A DNA stretch of 64,000 bases from Alentia gelatinosa (taxonomy: Eukaryota > Annelida > Polychaeta > Phyllodocida > Polynoidae). Below the pieces are notes generated by a model. It was not told the DNA's origin, did no database searches, and saw nothing but the letters and a program-made list of their open reading frames with translations. Position 1 is the stretch's first letter. Every line of letters starts with the position of its first letter. The stretch lies in the NCBI GenBank assembly GCA_950022655.1, contig OX465583.1, positions 35,429,360 to 35,493,359 on the forward strand, written 5' to 3'. The position numbers were made by a program, and so were the translations under genes. Positions 25,088-37,016 of the stretch are shown in pieces.

Positions 25088-25616
25088 AACTCAGACAAGT
25101 CCCGTCGAGGTTGGATTTCAGGTCCAAATACGTGTGGTCCTTTTTCCGTTATGAACAGGTGTATTTCCTTTTTATGAGGTTCTGTTTCATTTGGAAATTT
25201 GTTTTGGGGAACGTCGGCTTACTTGGATTTTCGTTCCTTTTTTATGAAATGAATATTCCTATTGATCTTGTTTTTGTGATTTAATACATCACCTGCAGGA
25301 GCAGTGGGATCATCTTGGCTATATAACGAGTCTTCATATATTAGTTGAAGTAAGTTCCAGCACTTCGAGCTGAGCTGACCTATGGTTTGCGAAGTCCCGA
25401 CTGCCAGCACCCGACGTTGGAAACGGCAGCCAATATCTATACTCAACCCACATTTTTTCAGTTCTACTAATAAATGGTTCGAGCAGAAATCTAGTTTCAC
25501 CACTGCTTTAGCTCCTTGTTAATTACACATTGGAGAAATACTGGAGTAACAGGAATATTCAAGCTTTTTATTTCAGGTTTATTTCACATAGGGGCATTAC
25601 AGATATACGTAATCAA

Positions 25617-25706
25617 AGAGACAGAGAAATAGAGGGAGAAAGAGAGGGAATGAAGGACGGTTGAGGAAAGGAGACAAACGGCTGGACATAGAGAGAGAAA
25701 GAGATA
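25617..25706 (+). repeat. Purine-rich low-complexity tract
   Basis: About 90 bases dominated by GAGA/GAAAGAG words, with few pyrimidines on the plus strand. GAGA-type tracts can bind GAGA-like factors, but slippage is sufficient to explain it. Confidence 0.6.
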
Positions 25707-26236
25707 ACTGATTACACATGCCAAGACTCGAAGAGATGATCATTTGGGAAAAGGAAACACAACCTTGGATTACTGAACTGTAAGCTGCTACCTTTGCGTA
25801 ATATCACAAGGGCAACTTTAGAAGTGCTTACTGGGTTCATAAGTTTAATGGTAAACGGGTGCAACATGAGTAACTCAAGGCAGACACCTTTCGTCCTCAA
25901 AAGATATATATATTCGGAAGTGGCTTCGCAGCTTTGAAAGGCCAAAGCTTATGCTATGGAAAGAAAGATTACACCGAATGCAAACTGAAAATAATGGCCG
26001 GTCGCACTGTGTAGTGAACCAGAGGTGTGTTCCTTAAGTGAAATGTGAGAGTTTTCCTTGTCTGAAATTGTTGTCAAGAGAAAAACTGCTCTGCGTTGTA
26101 ATATCAATGGTAAATTATCTCATTCTGATGAAAAGCCTCGTGTTTGATGACATTCATGACCTGTTCCTGTTGCTCTGCTGGTTTATTAAGGACTGAGATC
26201 TATGTGTGTTACACTCTGATACCTCTGGTGTTTACC

Positions 26237-26283
26237 GGGGGCGGGCCCAGGTAACCAGGTAACGATGCCCAGGCCCCGCCCCC
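26237..26283. repeat. Inverted GC-box hairpin
   Basis: GGGGGCGGG (26237-26245) faces CCCCGCCCCC (26274-26283), and the stem continues inward as CCCAGG/CCCAGG-type words around GTAACCAGGTAACGATG. Each arm is a consensus Sp/KLF GC-box. It stands alone in ordinary sequence. Confidence 0.5.
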
Positions 26284-27156
26284 TATTGATCCGCTCTGTC
26301 TGGGGGAGTGTGTACGTCCCTATCAAACGGGAAGAAAATGTGTGTGAACTCACCAAAATCCCGACAGAATCACATTCGCCGTACTGGGACGAAAGTGGTG
26401 GCCACAGTTCTCTACAGTAAGCGTAGTGTACGGAGTTTGACGTGATTCATATCAATAATCTAAATATTCTACACAGACCAGTTTATCGTGTTTGATATTG
26501 TGATTTCTAGTATATGAATCCAAAATGAGTGCCATGTGGGCCCCAGTCATCGAAATAAAACATACACTGACAGCTACATGTCGTAAGATCCAGCTTGCTT
26601 TCAACAGGAGGGTTGGAAGTTCATATTCATTCAATGTGGTGGTTATATTCATGTCAATTTGAATCCATACAGATCTGTGTGCTCGTCTCTTTCCAGTCCC
26701 AGTAAGGTTAACAGATCAGTGTTGTGTTTTAAATTGAATAATCTAGGATGTGTATAGCTCCCATAGAAATTCTGTCCAAGTCACGGCAAATTCGTGACGC
26801 ACTTATGAGTACCACGGAAACGCGTTGAGCTTCTACAATGGATTTAATGATCAGAATAATTTTTTTTTATTGATATTAAACTGATTACGCATTTCATAGA
26901 TTTTTGAACATTGATATTTGAGTATCTGCAGCAAAGCCATTGCAAAGTATATTCTCTCAGGGGACAAACCGGACAACCGTTGCGTAGCAAAATAGCTTAG
27001 CTGCGAAGTATCACAGGGCATGAACTGCAGGTAGCACATGGAAAACCCCGCATACCTAAAGATTGGTCGGTGAGTGCATGTATATTTTTATTAATCTAAA
27101 ATTGGAGAAACGGGTAGGAAATAATCAAAACCTGATTCATTTTAATCTCGGCTGCC

Positions 27157-27244
27157 GTATGCCTCCTATGGAGCTTTGGCTCCGGATTTCACTTGGCTTC
27201 GCCTCACTTCGAAATCACTATACCAAACTCAATGTGTGGCATAC
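27157..27244. repeat. Compound hairpin with GGCTTCGCC apex
   Basis: Outer arms GTATGCC (27157-27163) / GGCATAC (27238-27244). An inner hairpin GGAGC-TTTG-GCTCC occupies 27170-27183. A second, GATTTC (27185-27190) / GAAATC (27211-27216), surrounds the palindromic apex GGCTTCGCC (27195-27203). The apex matches the GGCGAAGC loop of the foldback family at 44.5 and 62.3 kb, so this may be a short, decayed relative. Confidence 0.4.
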
Positions 27245-27295
27245 AACGACCAAGATTACAATTCATCCAGTTAGAATTCATTCATCAGAATTCAG

Positions 27296-27598
27296 CACCG
27301 ATCTGCAGTCAGGAACCACTGATTGATTTTTGTGGTATAGGCCTACCAACGCCAGATCGGTGAATGGAAACAATGGGATATTTCAAATGACCATCGATTA
27401 ATTTGGCTAAGATTATATGATAAAGCCACCACCGACCGACTTGGTCAACGATCGACAGAATCAAATGCTTTGATTTCATCGGTGAGGCTCAAGGTTTTAG
27501 ATTATGTTATACCAATATGCAGTCGATGCCACCACCAACAGACTTTGAGGAGAGCACCAACATTCTGGGCCATTTTCATCGGCCGATGGAAAATGGCC
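27296..27598. repeat. Cluster of palindromes, possible decayed element
   Basis: CACCGATCTG (27296-27305) / CAGATCGGTG (27353-27362) is a perfect 10-bp inverted pair. AATCAAA-TGC-TTTGATT lies at 27459-27475. GCCACCACCGACCGACTT (27425) recurs as GCCACCACCAACAGACTT (27528). A near-perfect 31-bp palindrome built on GGCCATTTTC-ATCGGCCGAT sits at 27568-27598. Four dyads plus a direct repeat in 300 bp suggest a rearranged inverted-repeat transposon. Confidence 0.45.
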
Positions 27599-29799
27599 AT
27601 ATGTATGTAGGTCTAAAATGTGTATAGTTACGTGTCTATATGATCTTAGGTACATCTATGTATAAATACACAAATACATATAGGCAACACAAGCAGGCAA
27701 GGGGAAACAAACGGCAGATGCAAATAGTCCAGACAGACACATCCCTGAACCAACTAGCATAATTCCTCCATTAGCAAATACCTGGTCGGTGACCCTTCAT
27801 TTAACACAACAGCAGCAAAGAAACCGATATGTAAGTTAGCCGCTAGAACGGCTTTGAGATTAATAGGGGATGACGGGCGGGTTCCCTTGGTGGCAGGTGG
27901 CTGTCAGAACGAGTGGTCGGCCGCTCTGGAGGAGGGGCGGAGTGGTAAGCAGGTAACAGCGGGGGTGTGGGGAGCCTGCCAGTTCTGCTTATACCATGTC
28001 GTGTGTACGCACCTGTACGAAGTACGTTCTGGCAGGCGACTGTACGGACAGCACAGAGAGGGGCTTTTCGAGGGAAAATGCTTTAAATTGGTAGCGTGGT
28101 TTGGGAGACAGTGATTTAATCAGGTTTGAATTAGGATGTTTGGAATGAGGTGGCTTCTTGGAACTTGGAAATGTCTTCTAGGTATAGGTATGCATTATCT
28201 GTCTATAACTCTAATAAAATCTGATGACTTTCTTATCAAGGAGTTGAATAGCATTTCCGTCTAATAGTGATGGCAAAATATGAATATTTTTTCCATTATC
28301 TTCCCAGTTTAAATATATATGTACGCCGATGCTTCCTTTCCCCACAAATTAAACGTTCTTTCAAATGAAAACGTTGAGAGGCAAATATAGTCATCAGCCT
28401 CCCAATCCATATGCCCCACGAAAAAATACGTCTCGAACCCTGCATGGTTACTATTAGACCCTACCTGAATAAACGAATTTAAAAGCCGTGTTTTTCCTAA
28501 ACAAACCAAGCTATTTGTCTACAGTGGTTAGACCAACACTTAGGTATGCTATGAAAGAACCTCGGAAATCATATATTATCAAGCAGTTTATCAACATTTT
28601 GGTGTATAGTTCCGAGCGAGAAATGTTCCTAGTAAAATGCATCTGTGACCTTTTCTTTACAAGATAGAGAATCAAATATCACATCAATTCGTGCAAAACA
28701 TAATTTTTTCCAGAGAGTAATTATTACATGAGGGGAGTAGCTCACCTGCTGAGTATACACATTATTCCACCTCAACCAGCAGTAAACTGCCCTCAATAGC
28801 ACACACACAGAGTGATACACGTGCGCGCACGACCACCGCCGACATATACACGCACACGGCACGTCCATCTACCACAGCTGTGCTTTATTTGCCGGATCCC
28901 GATACATGACTGTTTGGTTAGCCAAGCGTTCCGCCGGAGAGCACAACAGCAGGAGCCCCCTGGCGGATGGTTACTGTTGACTTCCGTTGAATTGTTATTG
29001 GTCTGCTGCATTTAGAGTATTGTTAGCTGGTGTAAGTTGAACATGTGCTTTCAGCAATACAATAATAGAAATACGTTAAAACCACCAGCTGAGTTGTTAA
29101 ATACTGAGCTTCCAGTCCTCATAGGGAATCCGCAAAATATATATATATATGTTGTATGTTGTGTAACATAATCACATATGGGAGGATTTATTCGGAATTA
29201 TTAACTCATTCATCACTAAATCCCCTTTAACTTAATATAGGCCCCCGGCTACGAAAACAGTGCAAAAGTTACCTATGGACTTGGAATGGACAAGAAGGAA
29301 GAAAAAGTTCTAGGTTTGCATTGTAAAAAGGATATTTTAAAGTCCGGGCATTGAAATACCGTTTCACTACAATATAGAAAAAGGCACTTAATTTGGTAAA
29401 AGAACTGGTATTATTCGCGATACTCCCATCTCGCATGTTCTCGTAAAGGATGAGATTCAATGCGCAATGTAAAACAGTGATTATCTCACTCCCCAGTTAA
29501 CTGCGCAAGCGAAAGCTACCCTATCCCCAAGAAAGAACTCATATCTTATTCAGTCCTGTGTGTTGACAGGGTCTTGTTAGAGAGACATCAAATCGATTCC
29601 CATGACACTATTTTTTACTGTGTGTTTTCCCCCTGCTCCTATGGGGAAACTTTAAACCGACTCTCCAGTGATCATTAGACACGAGATCACAAGCCATGTA
29701 GTCCTGTCAAATTTCATCTCCAATCTCCTGCATTGTGCCGGTGATATCGTTGCTAGGGTGTCTTTTGTAAGGCCTTTGTGGCTGCCACTCAGAACAGGC
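27599..29799. other. Intergenic DNA with a GC-rich patch at 27.84-28.08 kb
   Basis: The patch contains a perfect 9-bp inverted pair GCCTGCCAG (27974) / CTGGCAGGC (28030) and an 86-codon plus-strand frame (27854-28114) with no domain I recognise. At 28799-28862 alternating purine-pyrimidine runs (CACACACACA, GTGCGCGCAC) could adopt Z-form. An (AT)7 run is at 29137-29150. A partial CTCF-like word on the minus strand (CCGCCAGGGGGCTC) spans 28953-28966. Confidence 0.45.
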
Positions 29800-30000
29800 T
29801 TAGAGTTTGACTCCAGGGACAGTCAGGTTGCCAGTCGCTCCTTCAGGAAAAAGCGCAGAGATGATCTTTGACCCTGAGCTAGTTTCTATGGAAACGCAGG
29901 AGACAACGGAGAATCTCGCGAGAATCCTTGTCGCCTGTGATCACCGAAGCGTGGCAGGTATCGCGAGACTAGCCGAACCCCCGGTGGTGTGTTGGAGAAC
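29800..30000. promoter_or_regulatory. Promoter-like segment with two TMTCGCGANR sites and an X-box
   Basis: GTTTCTATGGAAAC (29882-29895) is a fully palindromic RFX X-box. TCTCGCGAGA (29914-29923) and TATCGCGAGA (29959-29968) both satisfy the M8 promoter consensus TMTCGCGANR and lie 45 bp apart. CpG density is raised across 29830-30000. A plus-strand frame from ATG 29861 to 30109 (82 codons) runs through the sites; it has no recognisable domain and may be coincidental. X-boxes next to M8 sites occur in promoters of ciliary genes, so a ciliary gene start is a reasonable guess, not shown by the sequence. Confidence 0.5.
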
Positions 30001-30860
30001 TAGGTCATTCAATGTTTTGCCTTGGTTTTGTGAGTTCATTCAATTCAGTCCCCGTATCCAACGGCGGTTCTATATGCGTCTCTTCTTGCACACTAGGGAT
30101 TTGTTGTGAATAAAATTACCAATTTTCCATGCATAATGTTTACAGGAAAATTTTAAGATGAACAGTTAGATTCAGCATGTTAATAGGGGGATGATATAGT
30201 CAGTGCTAAACCCATGTGCTCTTTTGTATAAAACAGAGTACAAATACAATCTTCTTCTATGATATAGGTTTATACCATCTTGATTTACAAGGCACGCTAA
30301 AGATGAGGGGAGGTATAACTTAAAATTATCAAATATTAGTCCATGGAAGAGCAAATTATGTCACCTAAGTATTTTTCTCCATAGGGTTGATAGTAGGCTC
30401 ATACTCGACGGTCGTGAACGTAGTGTATCTAATATCAATGGCCCATTGGGGGAGATATTTCAGTGGATAATAATATTCCTGATCATGTATATGGGTGACA
30501 TAAAATCAGAAACCCACTTAATGAAAATAACCTGGTACGCACTCTGCCTCGTTTGACCACTTTGCTTTGTGAATTACTTCGCGGTCAAGCTCAATGGAGT
30601 ATGGACCAAGTTATTTTCATCTTGTGAGTTTCCTTCTAACAATCTTCAAGTCATCTATCTCATTCTAGACTGAAGGTAACTCAGTATGATTTTTAGATGG
30701 TGATCTAAAACCCCTTTAACCATGAATAACGAACAAATGGTAATGTATTTGATATTATGTAGCAGCCAGTACAAACTTCGTCCCTTTTTGCCCAAATAAA
30801 ACCAGATTCAATGTTCAAACACATCCAGTAAAGCGCTACGGGAAAGATTTTACATGAAAC
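30001..30860. other. Intergenic DNA, nothing recognised
   Basis: AT-rich. If the segment to the left is a rightward promoter this could be transcribed, but no exon-like stretch was recognised. Confidence 0.45.
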
Positions 30861-31089
30861 TACAGTAGAAACCCGCCTAACGGACAACCCGCGTAAGCGA
30901 AGGTCACCCCGCGTTAACGGACACCTTTGCTCGGAACGGTTTCCTTTAATAGATGCTTATTTCAACCGGTAAGCGGTTAGCCCGCGTAAGTGGACACCCT
31001 CCGCTCCGGGCCAAAGTGCCCTCTTACGCGGGCTATACGCTTACACGGGGTTGAAATAAACATTTGTTAAAGGAAACCGTTCTACTGTA
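30861..31089. mobile_element. pogo/Tc1-mariner-like MITE with nested palindrome
   Basis: TA-CAGTAGAA at the left mirrors TTCTACTG-TA at the right. A TA target duplication and CAG...CTG termini are usual for pogo-type elements. A second inverted pair, AACGGTTTCCTTTAA (30935-30949) and its complement (about 31067-31081), with TTATTTCAACC/GGTTGAAATAAA inside it, makes the right two-thirds a foldback. The iteron CCGCGTAAGTGGACACC and variants occur at about 30873, 30889, 30909 and 30982, plus once inverted (31011-31031), suggesting repeated transposase-binding sites. There is no coding capacity. Confidence 0.75.
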
Positions 31090-31439
31090 TATAGAATACT
31101 GCATATACAATACTGTCAGCTCCTACTAGCTTACACACGCCCCTATGTCTGTTACTTATTTCCAGACACGTCAACCTAAAAAGAACTATTATTGTTATGT
31201 TTACAGCTATAGGTGTCAACCGAGAAAAACTCCAGAGCTTTAAACACATCCTTAATGAAGGAGTGCCCTTCCCCTTTTCGTAGAGTGCATTCAGGATTTG
31301 GATAAATACATTAAGTGCGCACGCTGGCATTTCGCCCCTATAAAGAACCCTTCTTCAAGAACCACTCCGCCTACAAAGATCCAGACAGACTTAACACAAA
31401 GAGAACTCTCAGCGATGACTGAGTGGGCATGGATCCTAG
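31090..31439. other. Intergenic DNA
   Basis: No gene or repeat recognised. An 82-codon minus-strand frame (31082-31330) overlaps the MITE end and is not called. Confidence 0.45.
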
Positions 31440-31765
31440 GTTAGCCATGTTATGACAGGGCCACCGCACTCTCCGTCAGACAAATACCTTTGCACTCGCT
31501 GCTTCCCCTCTGTCATCACCCTTAAGAATGCTAGCCGGGCCTGGCTGGAGACCAAAGGGGTCACCCTTAGGAGACATTATAAAAAAAATCATCCCTTCAT
31601 CAAAGTCATAGCAACATCGTCAATTATTCATGCTAATCGTCCGTTAATGTCGCTTGTTATGAGACCTGCGCACTCGGCTTCCGGTCTGCGTCGTAATTAC
31701 TCCTACTCAAGGTCATGACCTCTGTCGGACAGCACTTCCGGCGGCGTTCTAGCCGGAAGTAAGGA
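31440..31765. promoter_or_regulatory. Promoter/enhancer-like segment with ETS and octamer-like sites
   Basis: Three ETS cores lie in 85 bp: CTTCCGG (31678-31684), ACTTCCGGC (31734-31742) and GCCGGAAGT (31752-31760). The last two are exact inverted copies with 9-bp spacing. An octamer-like ATGCTAAT is at 31629-31636, and the dyad AAGGG-GTCA-CCCTT spans about 31555-31568. A nuclear-receptor palindrome lies between the ETS sites (listed separately). Paired ETS sites are typical of TATA-less starts. An 88-codon frame (31452-31718) overlaps and is not recognised. Confidence 0.45.
31707..31721. promoter_or_regulatory. Nuclear-receptor IR0 palindrome with extended half-site
   Basis: AGGTCATGACCT (31710-31721) is a perfect palindrome of two AGGTCA half-sites without spacer. 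Read on the plus strand, TCAAGGTCA (31707-31715) is also the extended monomer site used by ERR and NR5A-type receptors. It lies 13 bp from the nearest ETS site. Confidence 0.5.
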
Positions 31766-34692
31766 CACAATCTCCTTCCTTCCTATTTTGTCTGATACAC
31801 ATCCTGCGATGCAGATACTACATTGTAGTGCTTCATACAGTATTGGCCTCTGCTTCGTCTCTCCACAAAAACATTTTTTTTATTGTATTGAAAAGGTACC
31901 ACAGAATGTATAAGCACAAGAAAGTCAAGAAAGAATTCCTGTATAAAATTGTCCTTCATCTTTTGCCCTGGCTTGGCGTCTGACAAGTTGCTGGTACAAT
32001 TTTTGCTTGGCTTGAATATATGTCGATATGGCAATGACATATCAGCTATCAGCCTTCTCCAGGACACCGCATCCCATCCATTCCCTCACACGACAGCCGA
32101 CAAAATCACACCTCCCCATCTTCCACGGTGTTCATTTTTCTCACTCTTTCCACCTAAGTAAGACAGCGGGGACTCGGCCAGTGATGGGAGCCAACGCAGC
32201 TGGGCATTCCCCAAGCTCTTTTTTGAATCAAGGAAACAATTTGCCAATCCGTCGACGGTGTTCCCCGGAGGCGTCATTTTCCTCCAGGGCAGGGCACAAA
32301 ATTGCATCTTATCAACGGGGTTTTCCCCTATAGTGTGAATCGGTAGCACATACACAAAATCCAACCCAGGAAAGGCCCCCAGGGTATGCGCTTTCCAGTC
32401 ATCACCATAAAGCGTGCATCACATTGTCTTCTAGGTTTGGTTTATATGAATATAGTGTAAACTGCAAAGTCATCGCAGACATTGGTATGTATAGACACTT
32501 AACATTATTGTCACCACAGTCGTTTTTTCTCTCGAAATGGAAGCCTTCTGAATAGCACTATCTATAACTGTCAACCCATTCTTACCCCCTACCTTCTCAA
32601 ATCAGCCAATTCGCCAACTTGTTATGCTTCTTGCAAACCATTGCAATGAGTTGATACATCAAATTATCTGGGCATCATCTTTGATTCAAACCTAGCGTTT
32701 AGGAGTTATTACCTTAGACTGCATCAAGATATCTCCATTAAGTTATTTAAACTTAGAAAGCTAAGACCCTTTATAAACTCAAACATCATTGATACTAGCC
32801 AAGGCAATGATCCAAACAAAGCTGGAGTACCATGACTTTATTGCAGCATTACTAACTGAAACCAAGAGATAACAACTCCAAATCTTAGTGAATAAAACCT
32901 TACGCTGTTGCTTTAATGTGCGATTTAGAGACCACTTTGCTGTGAGCACAATGCTGCAAAATCCTAATCTTCAATGACACTTTACTTTGAGTCCAACTAT
33001 ATGACACATTAGCACACTACACTTACCACTAATATCGTCATTGTATGTTTTGGTGTATTTGTTTGAGGTTTCTTTTCTCTTTGTTTTATTTGACTATGTC
33101 ATATGCTGAATAAGATCAAGTTTTTCTGCTCTCTAACTTGTTAACCGTCTTTTGGTAGTAATGATAAACAATTAATATTCACAAAGCAATGTATAGTCGC
33201 GGACTCTGAATCGGTTTGAGTATCAAATACATCACTGTTTTTTCTTACTTATATTATTATATTATATGGAAGATAAACTGAACGTGCTGTGTCATATGAC
33301 CTTTACTGAAACATTGGTCATATATCAGAAGTATTTCTAATTTCACCTAATGACACTTGCCTCTAGGCCTGTCTTCGTCTCTGTTATTACGGTCTTGTTT
33401 ACACCTGTAAATGTCCGATTGCACTGTTTTGGACATGTCCATGAAAAAAACGCTAACATGTCTTAGTGAATGTTCATCTGTCCTTAACAGATTTTCCTGA
33501 ATGAAAAAAATGTCCATTTGCGTGCCCATGTCTATGTATTGTAATTTACTGTTCTTTGAATATCTCCTGTGACGGGAGGAGTGTAGGACCACGATTCTGG
33601 TAAATGTGAATTTCCTTATCGCCTAGTAAAGGTATTTTTCAAAACAGGAAAGGATCCTTAACCCATTAAGGTATCATAAGCCTGGAAATAGGACGTCTTC
33701 TTAAAAAATATGGGAAAGACACCCAATAAAGAAAATGAATGAGACAATGAATTTAGGCGCCAAACATGAGTGGAGATGATACCCCAAGCAGATCTTTTCA
33801 TTCAACGAAATATTCTACGACATTACGCATTCACTTGTAAGTCAGCAAAGTTCCGCGCGCAAGTCAAAATGAAGAAACATAGTTGATAACACGATGATGG
33901 ATTTGACTCCATTTACAAGCTGTACTTCAGCCAACTGACAGAACTGATCATGTTTATGAATAGGCTGCAAACACCTGCAGGCGTTAGAGATGTCACTTAC
34001 CTACCAATAATCACCCCCGTGCTCCCCTCCCACCTCTCACACTTCCAGAAAGGCCCACCACTGTCTCACGCATGTAAGAATTAACCATGTGGAATTCATA
34101 TAGCTAACCCATACCAGATGTGGGCGATGAAAACGGTGTCTCTCCAATGCCTACCCATCATACACACAGAGACAGAAAAAGCTGCAGTCCAAGTCAACAG
34201 GGCCATATTTTAAAGTGGCTAGAATCTGATGATTGTATATCAACTAATTCTACTGACGTAGTGTTGAGAATTATGGAAATCAATGCTATCGCCACCAATC
34301 ACCTATCATTTCCTTAACTAACCATTTGAACATGCATATTCATCTAAATCCTCCGCCCCACCTACATATTTCTCTCAATAATACGTTGCTACCCATGATT
34401 CATTTTGTTTGTGCATATCATCTAGAAATGCTCGTATACCACCTATGGTATCTGTTAGCACTATTTTCTCCCACCTTTCACTGTGAAGTCTTCATCTTTA
34501 TTTCACCCCTGGTACAAGTTAAGCCACAGCATTAACATTGAAGAACAATACTCACCAACCTCCCCAGTAAAGTGATAATACGACGCCATGGCCGTGGCAG
34601 AGTGAATATGAGATGACGTCATGTATAATTGACCACTCAGCGGCCAGGATTTTGGAAAAAGGACAGGATATCATCATGGAGATTTATCCGTC
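31766..34692. other. Intergenic DNA
   Basis: No gene recognised. Frames at 32028-32333 (plus, 101 codons) and 32086-32364 (minus, 92 codons) overlap each other in a GC-balanced stretch. A single CRE TGACGTCA is at 34614-34621. The rest is AT-rich. Confidence 0.45.
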
Positions 34693-34898
34693 CCTAACTG
34701 GATTTTCGAAGTAATTTGAATCAATCTGATATTGTAATGCTATTTGATGTCTGTGAAAGGGGTAAGATATATCAAGAATCGCACTCAAATCATAAAATAC
34801 ACAATACTCCACTCGTTTGGATGCATCGTAATTGTCACTCTGCTTTGCCCCGATGACGATTGCAGCACATCCAAACATGTGGAGTACTGTGTATCTAT
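34693..34898 (-). mobile_element. GGCGAAGC-loop foldback element, copy 1
   Basis: Read on the minus strand, this aligns along its length with 62257-62455: a foldback (34800-34893) whose arms share TACTCCAC..GTTTGGATG, then TTTGAGTGCGA, a TCTTACCCCTTTC block and the tail TTCAAATTACTTCGAAAATCC. The loop here is a diverged GGGGCAAAGC. The shared stem, downstream block and tail at two distant places show a dispersed family. No enzyme is encoded. Confidence 0.75.
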
Positions 34899-37016
34899 AT
34901 GATTTTCGATACTGTTCTATACAAGTAGAATAATACCAGTGAACGATAGCATAAACTGGCTACAATTGGCGATATCGACCGGCAGTCTACGATTTGTACC
35001 CAGTGTGAAGCTCTATTGTAGGATGTCTACGGCAATCAAACATTTATATAGTAGTAGTTGGATGTATACCTTTTGAAAATTAACTGTATTACATGGTTAT
35101 TGAGAATCTGCTTGAGTAAAACAAAAACATTTGTCTTGTGTGCATGAATGACTGTTCCTTATCCTTGTGAATTATCCTGTATTATCTCCGACACATCTAC
35201 ACAATTTACCCGTGAGGTTCCAGCCACTTTAAGAATGACTACGGTGGGATCTGACAGCAAAGTTCCTCCTCCTGCGGGGTGATGACATGTTCCTGCCGCG
35301 ATACGAGCTTCTCCAGTGAGCAGCTCACCGTTATCTGAGCTGCTCTACAGTTTGTTTTACATACAATACACACACCCAGACCCTCTGAGCGGACTCAGTA
35401 GAACTTGCGGGCAATACTGATAAGTGAAGTGTCTCAGCATCCTTCCTAAAGGTCTCCTTAGGACATACTGATGGGTGCGATGCTCTGTGTCCTGTCTTGA
35501 AAGATGCTACCCAGGTTGTTTAAGCTGTGATTAAAGCGTCATGGCTTGAGGTGATGATCCACGGGAGAGGAATGTGAGTTGAGACTGGATGTCAGGTCTA
35601 AAATCATCGTTAAAAGTATACAAATGAGTGACACTTGACCTACTAGGGAGTGAAATAGTGGCCTCGGTTGTACCAAAATTCCAGTTTTTATTTCTTAAGA
35701 TGTAGGTGAATATGGCCATATGGTATGAATATGAGATTCCTGAATGGGTATGGAAGTAATAGATACTAAATAATGTAAAACAAGCAGGAAGAAACTAAGG
35801 AAGGATATACTTATTGCATAAACCTGAATGACATAGATGAACGGTGCTCATTTAGAAACATGAAAGAATAAATAAAATCTAGGTTAACCCATACATTTTG
35901 GTGTAGATTCCCTCATTTAAGGAATTTGTCTATGGATTGCATGAAGAAAGTCAAAGCACATCTAATGCAATGTATTCAGACAATGTAGTTGTACTGGAAA
36001 GAAGACCACTTATGGAAAACGTTTAACGCCCACATGAGTTACTCTTTCAGTCATACATGCTACACTGAGTAGTTAGAGGCGCTGGTAAGGAAAATTAGTT
36101 TATATATTTCTTGTTATTACATTAGAATGTGATGCCTTCTAACCAACCAAATGATAGTACAATTAATTAAAATACACGTTGTTTACAAGGGAAATGGCTT
36201 TAGTAGGAGCTACACATTGATAACCCCTTTCCCGGGGGATTATTAATGGTCTCACGATGAATTCAATGGAATCTCTACATTGACTGCTATGTCATGCAAC
36301 AGACAGAGGATGCTTCTGGGATAATGTTAATGTGACAGAAACACCCATAAACAGAGATGTTTACATAACTCTATAGTTGATGGATTATGCGGTGACGTAG
36401 GTTTATAAATAATATGTGTGGATGATATAAATAACGATAGCTACTGGTGATATGATGACATTGTTTTATCGACCGTAGAACATTTATGGTGAGTTATTAT
36501 ACCGATGATATGGGATAACCAGATCAACTGAGATACTCTTAAAGTATTTGGTATAAAGATATGATATAGGCTGCTTCTAGACATGATAGTATAAGGTACT
36601 TAGGGTGAGCGGCTTATAACGTTAACGTCGTTGGAGTCAGGGCCTCCGAGAGCAGAAAGTGCATACTGCTTGTCAAATAGCTGGTGTTAGGTGATTATGC
36701 AGAAGAGGGTTAGAGAGGTTATTCAAAAAATATTTATTTATAGATTGATATTTCCACAAATGACAGGAACAGAATAGCATAAAGAAATTACAACTGGGAT
36801 GACCATTATACAAAGGTGCACACACAAAGATGATGACATGGAATGATATGTATTGTCAACAAGTCACAAGTATGTGTCTCAGAACACATATGGTTATTTG
36901 TGTGGTTGTCTACGCAGGGCTTGTGTTATAAAAAAAATCCTGGGTCTGTTCATTCTCTTTCTTGAATGTAAAGTTTCTCTTGCAATATTATTGGCCCTTG
37001 TGATTAAGAACTTGAT
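34899..37016. other. Intergenic DNA with a candidate regulatory stretch at 35.2-35.5 kb
   Basis: The 35200-35500 stretch is GC-elevated, non-repetitive, and holds two GAGCWGCTC copies. Elsewhere the sequence is AT-rich; CCCCTTTCCCGGGGG at 36225-36239 is a short GC dyad. No gene was recognised. Confidence 0.45.
35318..35345. promoter_or_regulatory. Paired GAGCWGCTC motifs (copies 4 and 5)
   Basis: GAGCAGCTC at 35318-35326, extended to GTGAGCAGCTCAC (a 13-bp dyad), and GAGCTGCTC at 35337-35345. The starts are 19 bp apart, close to two helical turns, which would put both on one face of the DNA. Confidence 0.5.

Larger units (their letters stand above)
25088..27156. other. Intergenic DNA
   Basis: No gene recognised. 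A 94-codon minus-strand frame (25219-25503) is the most protein-like in appearance but has no domain I know. The polypurine tract and GC-box hairpin inside this block are listed separately. Confidence 0.45.

Noticed and set aside
29861..30109. 82-codon frame starting inside the M8/X-box segment
   Set aside because: Protein-like by eye but unrecognised, and it would overlap the regulatory sites; without splice or homology evidence it is not called.
31100..31125. Resemblance to a conserved microRNA (AATACTGTCAG)
   Set aside because: Only the first bases match the family seed region from memory; no precursor hairpin around it.
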